Of a stretch of 64,000 nt of DNA, positions 1-10,776 are shown in pieces (positions within the stretch are counted from its first letter, which is position 1; every line of letters starts with the position of its first letter). The notes under the pieces were generated by a model. That model was not told the DNA's origin. It did no database searches and saw only the letters and a program-made list of their open reading frames with translations. The stretch covers positions 3,682,503-3,746,502 of the forward strand of contig CAMRHE010000197.1 in the NCBI GenBank assembly GCA_947044405.1. The letters are read 5' to 3'. Origin of the DNA: Leptodactylus fallax (Eukaryota > Chordata > Amphibia > Anura > Leptodactylidae). Made by a program: the position numbers and the translations under genes.

Positions 1-541
1 ATAATTGTTTAAGTAGCACTTAGCCCTGTTTTGGGAGCAATGTTGTCAGTGCCAAAGTTTATATAATCCGAGATCTCCTTGGTGGTTGCTTTGATGTCCT
101 TCTCTCCTGTTCCACAAAGTGTATTCTAATCCACAGTCTCAAAACATGCTTGTAATTCATCCTTGCAGTCTCTAATTCATACCTTGGACTGCATTTCCCC
201 CACGGGCCGTGTCTTGACAGCCGGGCCATATTTGGTTTTTTGATCCGACCTACACTACATGGGAGGGGTGTGGATAGGTAAGTTTTACAGTACATTAGGG
301 CCAGTGTACTTGAGTTCCTGGTTGGGTATGAAACATACTGGTAGATCTTAGCCAGCTAGCAAGAGGCTGGGGCTTGGTTGAAGTCTCCAGAGGCAATTAC
401 CATTGCATGTGGTTGCTGAGACAGTAGCTTAGCTATTCTGCCAATATTTCACATGCATTGGCCTGGTCATTCGCCAGAGGAATGTACACAGCCACCACCA
501 AAATAATAGAGAACTCCCTTGGTAGGTATTATGGCCACAGG
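1..541 (-). mobile_element. LINE endonuclease-domain fragment (downstream half)
   Basis: Read on the minus strand, this stretch gives broken translations typical of the AP-endonuclease domain of L2/Rex-type vertebrate LINEs. A YLPREF motif leads into VAVYIPLANDQANACEIL, then a GDFNQA-type motif, then a YVSYPTRN...STLALMYC segment. These are the order and spacing of that domain's conserved blocks. Several stops and small frame changes make it a dead copy. It runs off the left end of the window and continues from 8276-8545 once the intervening hAT element is removed. Family placement comes from remembered motif similarity, so the clade is approximate. Confidence 0.7.
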
Positions 542-549
542 CTTGCAAC
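542..549. repeat. 8-bp target-site duplication, left (CTTGCAAC)
   Basis: CTTGCAAC occurs here directly before the hAT left terminus and again at 8268-8275 directly after its right terminus. An 8-bp duplication is the hallmark of hAT integration. Removing one copy plus the element rejoins the LINE. Confidence 0.85.
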
Positions 550-1114
550 TAGAGATAAGCAAATCGAAGCTGCAGAAGTGGAATTCGATCCGAATTTCAG
601 GAAATCTTCAATTTGCCTCGATTCCAGATTTCCTCATGCTTCGATGCATCAAATCGCATTTTTTATAAAATGGCTGCTGCACATGTTAGGACAAGGGGCA
701 AGGGACTCTGGGAATGCGGGATCACCCACAATGCCATGCATGCAGCTAATCAGCAGCCAGCCGACCCTGTGATGTCACAGCCTATAAAAACCCTCAGCCA
801 TTTTAGGTTCAGTCATTTCACATCTCTTTTACTGTAGGGACAGATGTCAGCAGGAGCTAGGGAAAGACTTAGAAAACAGATAGAAGTTCAGGGAAAGAGG
901 ATTACAAGTGTAGGGGAAGTATAGGGAGGAATTGAAAGAAGAATTTGGGGTGGTTGCAGCATCATTAACAGCAAGAATTTTAATACACATTGCAGCACTC
1001 ACTGCCGTTATACTGCTGCTCATTACTCATACCTATGTCTTCAAGGTGGAACACAACAAGCCTTTTGCAGTGCAGTACAGCAAAAAACAGTGAATTATCA
1101 TCCACTAATATCTG

Positions 1115-1960
1115 CAGTTATCTGCTCTAATGCTTTTTTCAAGGCGTTTATAATAAGGGGCTTATTCACTGTTCTTTCAAAGCATAACATTACAGGCCAT
1201 TTGTTAGTACTACTTCTTATCCAGTTATCTCTGCAATCATCTATTCTAATGCCTTTTTTTCAAGGCGTTTATTAGTGGGGAAACAAGGGGCATATTCGCC
1301 ATTTTGTTCCCAGTATAAAATTACAGGCCGTTTCTCAATACAGTAGTGGCAAAAATCAATAATTCTTAGTCACTGATATCTGCAGTTAGCTGTTATTTTA
1401 ACACTTATATAAAGGTGGTTATTAGTGGGGAAACAAATAAGGGTCATATTCACCATTTTGTTCCCAGTATAAAATTACAGGCCATTTCTCAATACAGTAG
1501 TGGCAAAAATCAATAATTCTTAGCCACTGATCTCTACAGTTAGCTGTTATTCTAACACTTATTTAAAGGTGTTTATTAGTGGGGAAATAAATAAGGGCCA
1601 TATTTGCCATTTTGTTCCCAGTATAAAATTACAGGCCATTTCTCAATACAGTAGTAGCAAAAAACAATAATTCTTAGCCACTGATCTCTGCAGTTAGCTG
1701 TTATTCTAACACTTATTTAAAAGTGTTTATTAGTGGGGAAAAAAATAAGGGGCATATTCACTGTTCTGTTCCAAGTATAAAATTACAGGGCATTTTGCAG
1801 TACAGTACTGCCAAAAAAATCATAAATCTTATCCAGTAATCTCTGCCTTTATCACGCTTTTTTTAAAGGTCTTCATTAGTGAGGAAAGAAATAAGGGGCA
1901 TATTCGCTGTTCTCTTCAAAATAGAAAATTACAGGCCTTTTTGCCCTGTATTTATTTCCT
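1115..1960 (+). repeat. Subterminal tandem repeat, ~150-155 bp unit, about 5.5 copies
   Basis: The block TTATTAGTGGGGAAA recurs at about 1268, 1419, 1572, 1727 and (diverged) 1875. This gives spacings of 151, 153, 155 and 148 bp. Each unit also carries CCCAGTATAAAATTACAGG and a TTAGCTGTTATTCTAACAC-like block. The copies are diverged rather than identical. Subterminal repeats in hAT elements often serve as transposase-binding sites; that role is an inference here. Confidence 0.8.
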
Positions 1961-2159
1961 TTCCAATTATGTTTTTTCATCTAACAGTATGTCAGACAGA
2001 GAAGCAACAGGCCATGCACAGGGGAGGTCACAGGCCTAAATGTTTCTAGCGCAGACATAGGTCACAGCAGAGTAAGGGGGCGTGGCATCAGGGGTCACTT
2101 ACAGAGGCCTGAGCTCCCAGTGTCAGCTAGTGGTCGTGTCTTGACCAGCAACCCAACGG

Positions 2160-3197
2160 TTGACTCAGTCATCCACTATGGGGGCTGAACTGGAGGTGGA
2201 TGAGGAGGACATTGGAGCACAAACAATGTGTAGCCAAATGGGTGGAGAGGAGGAGCAGGAGCAACCAGAACAGCAAGAGGGAGATGAGGAGAACGAGGCA
2301 GATGACCCAGACACACTGTGGCAGTATGCAGTGGAGATGGATGCAGGGAGTCCCTCGGAGTCACTTGCGCAAATGGCCCGATGCATGCTCACTTCCTTGC
2401 GCAGTGACAGCCGAATTGTCACCATTCGGCAGAGGGATGACTACTGGCTCTCCACCATGTTAGACCCTCGCTACTGGGGAAAAATGGGGGCCTTTTTTAC
2501 ACCTGCTGAGAGGGAGGACAAACTGAACTACTACAGAGACATGCTATGTAGCAAGCTGACTGCTGCCTATCTGCGCCATCGTCTATCCTCTCGCATGTCT
2601 GACCGGGGGGGCCCTGAGCGCTCAACTTGAACTGGCATGGCCGCTGTGGGAGGGGGTTGGGGTGGCAGCCTGAGCCTAGAGTCGCTGATGAGCAGCTTTC
2701 TTCACCTGCATAGTGAAGAAGCTGCTCATCAGCAGCTAGACACAGAGCAGAACTTGAACCAGCAGGTGGTGGCATACTTAGAGTGCACCCTGCCACCCGT
2801 CATCAAAGATCCGTTGGACTACTGGACAGCCAAACTGGATTTGTGGCCACAACTGGCCGAGTTTGCCCTGGAAAAGCTATCCTGCCTGGCCAGTAGTGTG
2901 GCATCAGAGCAGGTGTTTAGTGCGGCGGGGGCCATAGTTACCCCAAGGAGAACTCGCCTGTCCACCCAAAATTTGGAGAGACTGACCTTTGTGAAGATGA
3001 ATCAGGCGTGGATCAGCCACGATTTCCACCCACCAATGCCTGATGCAACAGATTCAATGATCCATGCTGCCTCACCACACTCTGTCACTGGGTCACTGTA
3101 TGACCACCTAAGGCTGCTGCTACCTCCACATTATATCATCTTGCCACTCTGTGGTCTCCTCATGCTGCTGCCACCTACTCACTCTGCCACTGGGTGA
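2160..3197 (+). pseudogene. hAT transposase, C-terminal fragment with one in-frame stop
   Basis: One reading frame is open from 2160 to 3197 apart from a TGA at 2628-2630. The first part contains DDYWLSTMLDPRYWGKMGAFF, the LDPRY block that precedes the last catalytic region of hAT transposases. The second part contains CLASSVASEQVFSAAG followed by RTRLSTQNLERLTFVKMN, the signature of the hAT C-terminal dimerisation domain. The N-terminal BED zinc finger and the earlier RNase-H catalytic aspartates are absent; only an isolated, quickly terminated MSDREATGHAQ-like start lies near 1990. The frame then reads into the minisatellite and ends at 3197, giving the fragment a satellite-encoded tail. 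It is not functional as a transposase. Confidence 0.85.
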
Positions 3198-3595
3198 CTG
3201 TATGGCCTCCTCACGCTGCTGCCACCTCCACATTCTGCCACTGGGTCACTGTATGACCTCCTAAGGCTGTTGCTACCTCCACATTGTATCGCCTTGCCAC
3301 TCTGTGGCCTACTAACACTGCTGCCAGCTCCACACTCTGCGACTGGGTGACTGTATGGCCTCCTAATGCTGCTGACCCTCTGCACTCTTCCACCTGGTGA
3401 TTGTATGGCCTCCTCACGCTGCTGCCTCCTCCACACTCTGCCACTGGGTGACTGTATGGCCTCCTCATGCTGCTGCCACCTCCACTCTCTGTTACTGGGT
3501 CACTGTATGACCTCCTAAGGCTGCTGCCACTGGGTCACTCTATGTCCTCCTCATGCTGCTGCCACTGGGTCACTGTGCAGCATCCCAGATGCTGC
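3067..3595 (+). repeat. 35-bp minisatellite, first block
   Basis: Degenerate units built on GGGTCACTGTATG and CTCCTCATGCTGCTGCC, mixed with longer variants containing CCACCTCCACA(C/T)T. The block begins within the transposase reading frame just after the dimerisation domain and stops at the LTR-like interruption near 3600. Confidence 0.85.
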
Positions 3596-3599
3596 TGCT

Positions 3600-4505
3600 T
3601 TAAATTGTTTGTCTTTTGTGCCTCTGGGTTGTGTTGGTATGTTCCGTTCTATGTAAAATGTCATTGTTTTGCAGTTTTTCCCTGTGTTTTTCCCCCTCAG
3701 TGTTCAAACCTTGCCTTGGTTCAGCCCTGGCCTATCATAAGCCACTGGGCGCAGTTGTAGGGAGACCTAGTCTCCATGGCGACGGTTGAGCTCTCAGTCT
3801 AGTGAATGTAATTGGTGTCAGAGGGTGCAGAGTATCCCTGCATCCTGCAGCTGGGCTAGGGCCCAACGGTTGCCTTCACAGCCTCCAGGAGGAATATTAT
3901 CAGCCCCAGGCTCATCCAGAGACAGCCCTGAACAAGGGAGAATAGCTGTCTATACCTCTGGACATTTTCGGTGCCGTGCCAGGAAGAGCAGGAGAGGACC
4001 CTGACAGGAGGAACATGTGCGGGCCTAGTCTACAGGTAACCAGATCCCTGTCAGGACTCCCTGTGACACCATCCCCAGTATACCTAGCTGGGAGAGGAAT
4101 GGGAGGAGGTGTAGTGGTGGACTATATTGCAGAGCCTGTAAAATCCCTGGGCACCCTCCTAGAACCAAGGCTGGGGGATTGAACACTGACATACTACTAC
4201 CCCCATTTGGAAGCTGCCGTTACCTTTGTTCCAGTTTCAAAATAAAAACTATTCTTGTTCAACTGCACTGCTGACTCCTGAGTTGTGCCTGCATTACCAT
4301 CAGGGCCCTTCCAACCATCACCACACCGGCTCAGAGAGGAGAGGTCCCCTCTCCATCTGGAAGCTCCCTGGGAGAACCAACTACTATCACCACCATCCAG
4401 TAGTGCTGCAGGACCTCGACTCTGTCTGGCCCAGGAGTGGTTGGCGAGTGTGTTCAGCCTAGTAGGTGGCACATCCTCCGCCAATACAACTCCCATCCTT
4501 CGGTC
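3600..4505 (+). mobile_element. LTR-like insertion within the minisatellite
   Basis: About 0.9 kb of non-repetitive sequence separates two blocks of the 35-bp array. It has an AATAAA signal in CAAAATAAAAAC near 4230, followed by a GT/T-rich stretch, as in LTR polyadenylation regions. No long coding frame or clean TG...CA ends with a target duplication could be fixed. It could be a solo LTR or another non-coding insert. It was probably gained after the array formed. Confidence 0.35.
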
Positions 4506-4514
4506 TACTCCATC

Positions 4515-6590
4515 TGGGTTGCGGAAACTGTATGTCCTCCTCATGCTGCTGTCACTGGGTCACTGTATGGCCTTTTCATACTGCTGCCACCGGGTCACTG
4601 TATGCCCTCCTCATGCTCCTGCCACTGGGTCACTGTATGGATTCCTCATGCTGCTGCCACTGCGTCACTGTATGGCCTACTCATGCCGCTTCCACTGCGT
4701 CACTCTGTGTCCTCCTCATGCTGCTGCCACTGGGTCACTGTATGGCCTCCTCATGCCACTTCCGCTGGGTCACTGTGTCTCCTCCTCATGCGGCTGCCAC
4801 CGGGTCACTGTATGGCCTCTTCATGCCGCTTCCACTAGGTCACTTTGTGTCCTCCTCATGCTGCTGCCACTGGGTCACTGTATGGCCTACTCATGCCGCT
4901 TCCAGTGGGTCACTCTGTGTCCTCCTCATGCTGCTGCCACCGGGTCACTGTATGGCCTCCTCATGCTGCTACAACTGCTGGATCATTGTCTGTCCTCCTC
5001 ATGCTGCTACAACTGGGTCACTGTATGCCCTCCTCATGCCGCTGCCACTGGGACACTGTATGCCCTCCTCATGCTACTGCCACTGGTTCACTGTATGCCC
5101 TCCTCATGCCACTGCCAACTCCACATTACGTCGCCTTGCCACTCTGTGGCCTACTCATTCTGCTGCCATTGGGTCACTCTGTGTCCTCCTCATGCTGCTG
5201 TCACCGGGTCACTGTATGGCCTACTCATGCTGCTGCCACTAGGTCACTTTGTGTCCTCCTCATGCTGCTGCCACTGGGTCACTGTTTGGCATACTCATGC
5301 CGCTTCCAGTGGGTTACTCTGTGTCCTCCTCATGCTGCTGCCACCGGGTCACTGTATGGCCTCCTCCTGCTGCTACAACTGCTGGATCACTGTCTGTCCT
5401 CCTCATGCTGCTACAACTGGGTCACTGTATGCCCTCCTCATGCCGCTGCCACTGGGTCACTGTATGCCCTCCTCATGCTACTGCCACTGGTTCACTGTAT
5501 GCCCTCCTCATGCCACTGTCAACTCCACATTACATTGCCTTGCCACTCTGTGGCCTACTCATTCTGCTGCCATTGGGTCACTCTGTGTCCTCCTCATGCT
5601 GCTGTCACCGGGTCACTGTATGGCCTACTCATGCTGCTGCCACTGCTGGGTCACTTTATGGCCTCCTCATGCCACTGCCATTGGTTCACTATGTCCTCCT
5701 CATGCTACTGCCACTGGGTCACTGTATGTCCTTCTCATGCTGCTGCCCCTGCTGGGTCACTGTATGGCCTCCTCATGCTGCTGACACTGGGTCACTGCAT
5801 GCCCTCCTCATGCTGCTGCCACTGGGTCACTGTATGCCCTTCTCATGTTGCTGCCACTGCTGGGTCACTGTATGGCCTCCCCATGCTGATGACACTGGGT
5901 CACTGCATGCTCTCCTCATGCTGCTGTCACTGGGTCACTGTATGGCCTCCTCATGCCACTTCCACTGGGTCACTCTGTGTCCTCCTCATGCTGCTGCCAC
6001 CGGGTCACTGTATGGCCACCTATGCTGCTGCCATTGCTGGGTCACTCTATGGCCTACTCATGCCGCTGCCACTGCGTCACTGTATGCCCTCCTCATGCCG
6101 CTGCCACCGGGTCACTGTATGCCCTCCTCATGCTGCTGCCACTGGGTCACTGTATGCCCCCCTCATTTTGCTGCCACTGCTTGGTCACTGTTTGGCCTCC
6201 TCATGCTGCTTCCACTGGGTCACTCTGTTTGCTCCTCATGCTGCTGCCACCGGGTCACTGTATTGGCCTCCTCATGCTGTTGCCATTGCTGGGTCACTCT
6301 ATGGCCTCCTCATGCCGCTGCCACTGGGTCACTGTATGCCCTCTTCATGCCGCTGCCACCCGGTCACTGTATGTCCTCCTAAAGCCGTTGCCCTTGGTTC
6401 ACTATGTCCTCCTCATGCTGCTGCTACTGGGTCACTGTATGCCCTCCTCATGCTGCTGCCAATGCTGGGTCGCTGTATGCCCTCCTCATGCTGCTGCCAC
6501 CTCCACATTATGTCGCCTTGCCACTCTGTGGCCTCCTCATGCTGCTGCCAACTCCACATTATGTCGCCTTGCCACTCTGTAGACATCTAT
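4515..6590 (+). repeat. 35-bp minisatellite, main block, about 58 units
   Basis: About 2 kb of units containing CTCCTCATG(C/T), TGCTGCCACT and GGGTCACTGTATG. The core recurs every 35 bp, with 3- to 6-bp insertions such as CTGCTGGGTCACT. Some units are replaced by a longer variant with CACATTA(C/T)GTCGCCTTGCC. Because 35 is not a multiple of 3 and the unit has no stop in any forward frame, all three plus frames stay open for hundreds of codons, giving artefactual Leu/Pro/Cys/Ser-rich frames of up to 599 codons. These are not treated as genes. Confidence 0.9.
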
Positions 6591-6902
6591 GTGGAATCGG
6601 CAGACGACGGTGTAAAAGGAATGTGCTCTGTCACGCTACAGTAGGATGTTGGGCTTCTGCATGGTTCTTTTTACCTGGCACTAACATGGACCTGTAAGGC
6701 TGAGTTCACACTTGAGTTAGTTGGTCAGTTTTGACCCCGTAACTGGCCAAATAAGTGAAGTGTGCAGTGGTTCTAAGAGCGACGCCTGTCATGTGCGTGT
6801 CATACAGACTCACAGTATTGTTTCACTACCACAGTAGGCTCCCTATGCATGTTACTGCAAGGCACAGTGTTCTACACCACTATACAGGCTCACTGACGCC
6901 AG
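6591..6902 (+). other. hAT internal unique segment shared by both copies
   Basis: Non-coding sequence after the array, starting with GTAGACATCTATGTGGAATC. It matches 23724-24036 in the second hAT copy nearly base for base. The match shows that the two arrays belong to one element family. Confidence 0.75.
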
Positions 6903-8168
6903 GTGTGAAGGATCTCGTTCTACCGAAGCCGCCTTCGGCACACCTGATATCGCGTCAATTACCTCACATCCCCCTCCAGTGAGTATTCTGGGCTGATAGG
7001 ATAATACAAAATGAGCTTTCTAAATTTTATACATTTATTAACCACTAAAAGGGTCGGTACTAGAAACTTAGCACATACAGAGGATACATGTAGCGATTAG
7101 CAAGCAAATACAAGTGGAAAGCAACATGACATGGTGCACAAAATAAAAATAGGAATAAACAGAATGAAGGGAAATATTACCAACACCAGCCTGTGATTGG
7201 TTCTCTGGGCTCCAGATGTTGAGCTCAGGGTGCATACTTAAAAGCAGTCCAAAAACATGCATCCGGGCATGCTATTCCAGTGGCAGCACCCTCTAGATTT
7301 TGGCAGTGCTATCCAGGTGGCTTTCAGCAGAACAAAAGACAATTTCCAGAGCTAGTAGATAGTCCGTTTCGCTGAGCCCAAGTGGTAGGATTCAGAGTTC
7401 TTTCTTAAGCAAGTTACAGAGCATGTGTTTCTTACATGCTGTCCAGAACACAGAGTCTCAGGCCTCATGGTAGATCACATGGTTGAAGTCTACACCATGA
7501 CCTCCCCTCACATCTCCTCCAGCAACAACAAAGACAGAAAACAAAAGACCACCTCTTCCTGGTCTGAGAACTTTTTACTAAAAAGGTCTCCTCCCCAAGT
7601 GATGTCACCAGGAGGAGGAGCCCCACCCTCCTTTCTAAGTCTCTCAGAATCATTTTTTTCATTATATTCCCTCGCCCGATGACGGTAAAGTCGGGGCGGG
7701 GGGTGTGATAGAGTTCGTGGTGAGATCCCCAGCATGTAGACTCCAAGGATGACACCCCCATCCAATTTGGGTAAGGAGATCAGTGTCTGGACCTTTTCTG
7801 GGCATTGAACCGTATTGTGTGTGTACTCTGAGTGTGTGCCCAGACCTGGCGCATCTGGGGATTATATCGGGGTGACTGTAAGAGGTTCCCCAGGGCAGAT
7901 ATTGCCATAAAACCATAATCCTTTGATGTGAAGCTGGCTCCAGCTTGTCTGTGGGCGGTGTGCAGAGGGCCCGCCCAGCACATCCTTTCTGCAGGACCCC
8001 CACCGTGTTAATGAGTGTAGCACTGTTATGTAAACAAAGGCCTGTGTCAGTGACTCTCTGAGGATCAAAGGGTTGTTGTTTACAGAGCCAACATCCCACA
8101 TTTCTCAAGCCTTTGAACAAAGTCTTGAGAAATGTGTCTGACAACAGACAAGAACCACACAATAATTA
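6903..8168 (+). mobile_element. Unidentified ~1.27-kb insertion near the hAT right end
   Basis: The second hAT copy (about 24036-24050) joins directly where this copy has about 1.27 kb of extra DNA. The extra block is bounded by GCCAG on both sides (6897-6902 area and about 8164-8168), a candidate 5-bp target duplication. Inside, a G-rich tract at about 7692-7701 precedes TGTGATAGAG, and the block ends in CACACA, reminiscent of a polypurine tract followed by an LTR. A matching second LTR is not evident. No convincing protein is encoded. Confidence 0.45.
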
Positions 8169-8267
8169 GCCAGCAGTAGCTGCAAATTAATCCGGATCGA
8201 AGCAAATTTTTTTGGAAATTCAAATCAAACTGCAGAATCCAACTTTTGAGAAATTCGCTCATCTCTA

Positions 8268-8275
8268 CTTGCAAC
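8268..8275. repeat. 8-bp target-site duplication, right (CTTGCAAC)
   Basis: Exact repeat of 542-549, immediately outside the hAT right terminal inverted repeat. Confidence 0.85.
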
Positions 8276-8545
8276 CATAAGTTTAATGTTTGTACAGCTG
8301 AAGTGTTACTGGACTGTTACATGGTATGATATTGCACCATCTGACATATACCAAGATAACTAGCCCACCACCTTTCTTTTTGCTGCAGGCCATGGTGTCC
8401 CTATCTGCTCTTACTAGCTTGAAACCAGTAATATTGATATTGCAATCAGGGACCTCTTCCACAGCCAAGTTTCTGTTAGCAAGATAGACTAGTGCTCTTA
8501 GTTTGTCCGTCTTGTTCCCTAGTGACTGCACATTGCCCAAAACAC
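8276..8545 (-). mobile_element. LINE endonuclease-domain fragment (upstream half)
   Basis: The minus-strand translation begins MGNVQSLGNKTDKL and continues with ITGFKLVRADRD, KKKGGG and YVRWCN. This is the N-terminal endonuclease region of L2/Rex-type LINEs. A segment normally present between the two blocks is missing. Reading on across the hAT insertion leads directly into the YLPREF motif at about 520, which confirms the two halves were once continuous. Confidence 0.7.
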
Positions 8546-8894
8546 AAGTCTACAAATTTTCAAATGTTGTTTGGTTCAGAAGTAAAATGAGCCATTTCTT
8601 AATGATTTTCATGTGCTGAATTCAAATATCACAAGGAAAACTGTCAATTGGCTCTAGTTTCTATGATTTCGAAGAATTCTCGTTTTACTGTTATGTACAG
8701 TAAATTGTATAGATTATAATATATAATTGTAACTTCTGCAATCATATAGGTGCAAGTTTATTGTTCTTAAAATTTTGAACTATATTTGAGGAAATTTAGC
8801 TGTATTTAAAATCAACTATAATTTACAGACATGTCCAAGCACTTTTACAAGTTATAATTATATTTAAGCTAATATGTTATTGAGCTCTGCAACG
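8546..8894. other. AT-rich stretch without recognised feature
   Basis: Non-coding AT-rich sequence between the LINE fragment and the 3' end of the transposon-borne pseudogene. I see no repeat ends or coding potential in it. Confidence 0.5.
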
Positions 8895-9685
8895 TAGGTC
8901 CTCATTCATTGGCTACTCGGCTCTTTTTCACACATCTCTTGTATTCAGGCATGCATCGGATTGTCTCTGGTAACTGTCCAGCAGTAGTCTGCAAGCATTG
9001 ATGGGTTCCATTTACCCTGATATCTTTTTAACACAGTTGCAGTTTCCTGGTGAAATCACTCCACATTTTGGTGCAAAGAAGTCTAGATGAGAGTGCAAGA
9101 AATTAATCTTTAAAGACATGTTACATCCCATATTTTTATATGTCTTGAGGAGATTTTCCACCAACTCTTGGTGTTTGCGATATAAGGTGTGGTTTGGTGG
9201 AGGTTGATGAAAGAAAATCTTGATCGTGCGAGGTAGATGGTTCATGACCACATGCTTCTTGTTCTTCCTCAGTGGAATCGAGTGAGATTGTTTCTGGTGC
9301 TTTTGGAACTGGCAACTCTTCTGAATGAGCTACTGGGCGTATCGCAGATGGAATATTTGGATACTGTAAAGTCCACTTCTTTTTATTTGAAATTCCTTTC
9401 CCCATTGGAGGCACCGTGCAGAAGTAGCAATTGGCAGTATGGTCAGTTGGCTCTCTCCAGACCATTGGCACTGCAAAAGGCATAGATTGTCTTTTCCCGT
9501 TCAACCACTTTGTGAGGTTTGATGAACACCTATTACAGCATGTGTGTGGAGCCCAACTCTTGTCCTGATCTCCTATTTTGCAGCCGAAATACAAGTGGTA
9601 GGTTTTCCTAACCATGGGAGTCAAACTTCTTTTTTGTGAGACAAAAGTCAATTCGCCACATATATAGCAGAAATGATCTGCTTTA
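8895..9685 (-). pseudogene. Transposon-borne protein of unknown mechanism, internally deleted copy
   Basis: On the minus strand the protein starts with a Cys-rich block (HFCYICGE, then HTCCNRCSSNL, then NCYFCTVPP), probably zinc-binding. It continues into YPNIPSAIRPVAHSEELPVP and an acidic linker. It then jumps to a C-terminal segment, KNMGCNMSLKINFLHSHLDFF, and, after a frame change, MLADYCWTVTRDNP. This matches the overall order of a protein family I remember as widespread and uncharacterised in animal genomes, with the middle part deleted. The C-terminal half resembles a separate copy at 11748-12750 (MGCRMSLKIHILDAHLDKF). The TTAA element at 9690 cuts off its N-terminus. The deletion and frame breaks make it a pseudogene. 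Confidence 0.6.
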
Positions 9686-10740
9686 TTAACCCTTTCCCTG
9701 CCAGCCACGTATCTTATATGTCTTCCCAGGGTGGCACTTCTGTAGCCAAGCATATATCTAATATGTCCTGACTTCTAATGACGATATCTCAGGATCCATT
9801 AGGTCTATTAAGAAGATCTGGGATTCATTTTAAAGATGAGAATCTCAGCTTTAAAATGATACCAATATAGCCCTTACAGTTTAGGAGCGATTCACTGTTG
9901 AAAACGCTATTCGGCATTGAGATCACATTGCAGATCTCAATTCCCGACAGTGTTTTTAACAGCTATTCGCTCCGAATTTGTAAGGGATATCATGAAGATT
10001 TTGGTCTTGGTATCATTTTAAAGATGAGATACTCATCTTTAAAATGAATTCCAAGATCTTCTTAAATGGATCCTGAGATATGGAGCTCTAAAATGTCCTT
10101 CTCCCCTCCCGTCTCAGGAAGCATCTTAAGAGCTGCGGTAAGAGGAGGAGGGGGGAGGAGCCGCTCTGCAGACTGCACAGAGATGAGAAATCATCATCAT
10201 CATCTGTGCATAACCTGTATGTGACCCCAGGGGGGTCAGATAGCAGGGACTTCTATCCATGTTATCCCCTCTCCTATCAATCAGAGAGCATACTATACTT
10301 TTGCTCTCTGATTGTAACATAGAGGGACAATGTAATACCCCTCTGAGCCTTATTAGAGGGGAGTTCTTATATAATACCCCTCTGAACATAACCAGGAAGT
10401 TTATTGACACTGTGACCCAGATGTTTACCATTGTACAGGTTGCAGCTCCAAAAGAGTCGCACCAACACTTACACAAAGTCATCAATAAAGTTTACATTTC
10501 ACCCAATCCCTGTCCTGTCCATACCTGATCTTTATAGAGTAAAATATGCCTGTAGCGATATCCGTTACATGCTAAAATAATAGCAATAACCATTATCACT
10601 AGAGATGAACATATAGATTGCTACAATTTTTATAGGGGGATAGAAAATTATATGTTTATGTAAACTCCTATTTAATTTGCATGCACAAAATTGGTTGCCG
10701 TATTCCTGCGATTTTGGCGTTTCTTTAACACCCGCACTTG

Positions 10741-10776
<36 letters not shown>

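Larger units (their letters stand above)
550..8267 (+). mobile_element. hAT DNA transposon, 7.7 kb, non-autonomous remnant with internal minisatellite
   Basis: The ends are imperfect terminal inverted repeats: TAGAGATAAGCAAAT at the left and the complement of TAGAGATGAGCGAATTT at the right, flanked by an 8-bp duplication. Inside, in order, are a ~150-bp tandem array (about 1115-1960), a truncated transposase (2160-3197), a 35-bp minisatellite (3067-6590, interrupted at about 3600-4505), a unique segment shared with the second copy near 23.7-24.1 kb, and an extra insertion (about 6903-8168). The transposase lacks the N-terminal zinc finger and most of the catalytic core, so the element cannot move itself. 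It inserted into an older LINE. Confidence 0.85.

Noticed and set aside
4285..6644. Long plus-strand frames of 499, 599 and 377 codons over the minisatellite
   Set aside because: They arise from a stop-free 35-bp unit in all three frames and have no domain, no start context and no splice structure.
7662..8162. 166-codon minus-strand frame in the insertion
   Set aside because: No domain recognised; overlapping frames on the same strand are equally long and the region looks like non-coding LTR sequence.
9136..9753. Single 205-codon minus-strand gene starting at 9753
   Set aside because: The first ~22 codons are translated from the end of the inserted TTAA element; only the part from about 9683 belongs to the protein family.
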